Notes under the pieces: model-generated
Databases searched by the model: none
What the model was told of the DNA's origin: nothing
The model's input: the letters and a program-made list of their open reading frames with translations, nothing else
Made by a program: the position numbers and the translations under genes
Assembly: GCA_046496815.1 (NCBI GenBank)
Contig: JAWOGN010000235.1
Coordinates: forward strand, 1-6,652
Source: JAWOGN01 sp046496815
GTDB lineage: Bacteria; Desulfobacterota; DSM-4660; Desulfatiglandales; Desulfatiglandaceae
Reading direction: 5' to 3'
DNA length: 6,652 nucleotides
Shown here: positions 6,387-6,652 of the stretch, in pieces
Numbering within the stretch: position 1 is the stretch's first letter
Layout of the letters: each line of letters starts with the position of its first letter

Positions 6387-6652
6387 ATGAAAGTAGGATT
6401 TTTGCACTCCATCCTGAGGAAAGAGGAGAAGTATCTCCTGGAAGAATTCAGAAACCGTCCGGGAGTTCAAGTGGATAAAATTGACGACAGACAACAATTC
6501 TTTGATTTACACACAAACAGTTTCGATTATGATGTCATCATAGAGCGATGTGTCAACCACTCGAGAGCGGTGCATGCGCTGAAGATTTTCAATGACCATG
6601 GTATCCCGACGGTGAACACCGCCCAGGTGGCAGAGGTGTGCGGCAGCAAATT
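6387..6652 (+). CDS. lysX: LysX-type ATP-grasp ligase (LysW--amino acid ligase), N-terminal part
   Basis: Eighty-eight residues are visible before the window ends, all from the N-terminal pre-ATP-grasp domain. The recognisable LysX/RimK-like elements are MKVGFLHS, RKEEKYLLEEF (11-21), DKIDDRQ (about 33-39), DYDVIIERC, NHSRAVHALKIF and GIPTVNTAQVAEVCGSK near the end of the visible part. The family uses ATP to form an isopeptide bond between the C-terminal glutamate of LysW and the amino group of its substrate. The residues that separate alpha-aminoadipate-specific LysX from glutamate-specific ArgX lie beyond the window, so substrate is undecided. The gene follows lysW on the same strand after an unusually long 416-bp gap, and probably relies on the lysW promoter, since no good promoter was found in the gap. 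Confidence 0.88.
   Translation, partial: MKVGFLHSILRKEEKYLLEEFRNRPGVQVDKIDDRQQFFDLHTNSFDYDVIIERCVNHSRAVHALKIFNDHGIPTVNTAQVAEVCGSK

Noticed and set aside
5999..6412. 137-codon minus-strand frame as a gene in the lysW-lysX gap
   Set aside because: It has no recognisable domain, a biased Pro/Gly/Arg/Ser composition, a start inside lysX and repeated short motifs that come from the DNA repeat; an old repeat element explains it better.

Overview
The window looks like a bacterial chromosome with roughly balanced base composition, most plausibly a Desulfobacterota-type (former Deltaproteobacteria) anaerobe. This is inferred from the gene set: an AMMECR1/radical-SAM pair, a large membrane-embedded spermidine-synthase-like protein, and a LysW carrier-protein pathway. 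No ribosomal RNA or other definitive marker is present, so the taxonomic call is tentative.

Layout. Bases 1-657 (+) hold the 3' part of a phosphomannomutase/phosphoglucomutase gene. It converges, across a 29-bp gap, on a three-gene minus-strand operon spanning 4752 down to 687. In transcription order the operon is an AMMECR1-domain protein (amrA-like, apparent signal peptide), a 714-residue polytopic membrane protein with a central spermidine-synthase-like domain, and the AmmeMemoRadiSam-type radical SAM enzyme (amrS-like, Tat-like N-terminus). The genes overlap by 4 and 13 bp. A divergent intergenic region (4753-5045) carries a near-consensus sigma-70 promoter for each side, with a dyad between the two -35 boxes. 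On the plus strand follow nth (endonuclease III, 5046-5687) and, behind its own promoter, a 52-residue LysW amino-group carrier protein (5812-5970). A 416-bp stretch with no convincing gene and a degenerate repeat comes next, then the start of lysX (6387 to the window edge).

How the genes work together. The minus-strand operon is the most unusual part. Two members of the conserved but biochemically obscure AMMECR1/Memo/radical-SAM set flank a membrane aminopropyltransferase-like protein, the Memo partner is not among the visible genes, and all three proteins show envelope-targeting features. LysW and LysX belong together: LysX ligates an amino acid (alpha-aminoadipate in the lysine pathway, glutamate in the arginine version) to the C-terminal glutamate of LysW, protecting its amino group during later steps. 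The nth product differs from the E. coli enzyme in having His in place of one of the four iron-sulfur cluster cysteines.
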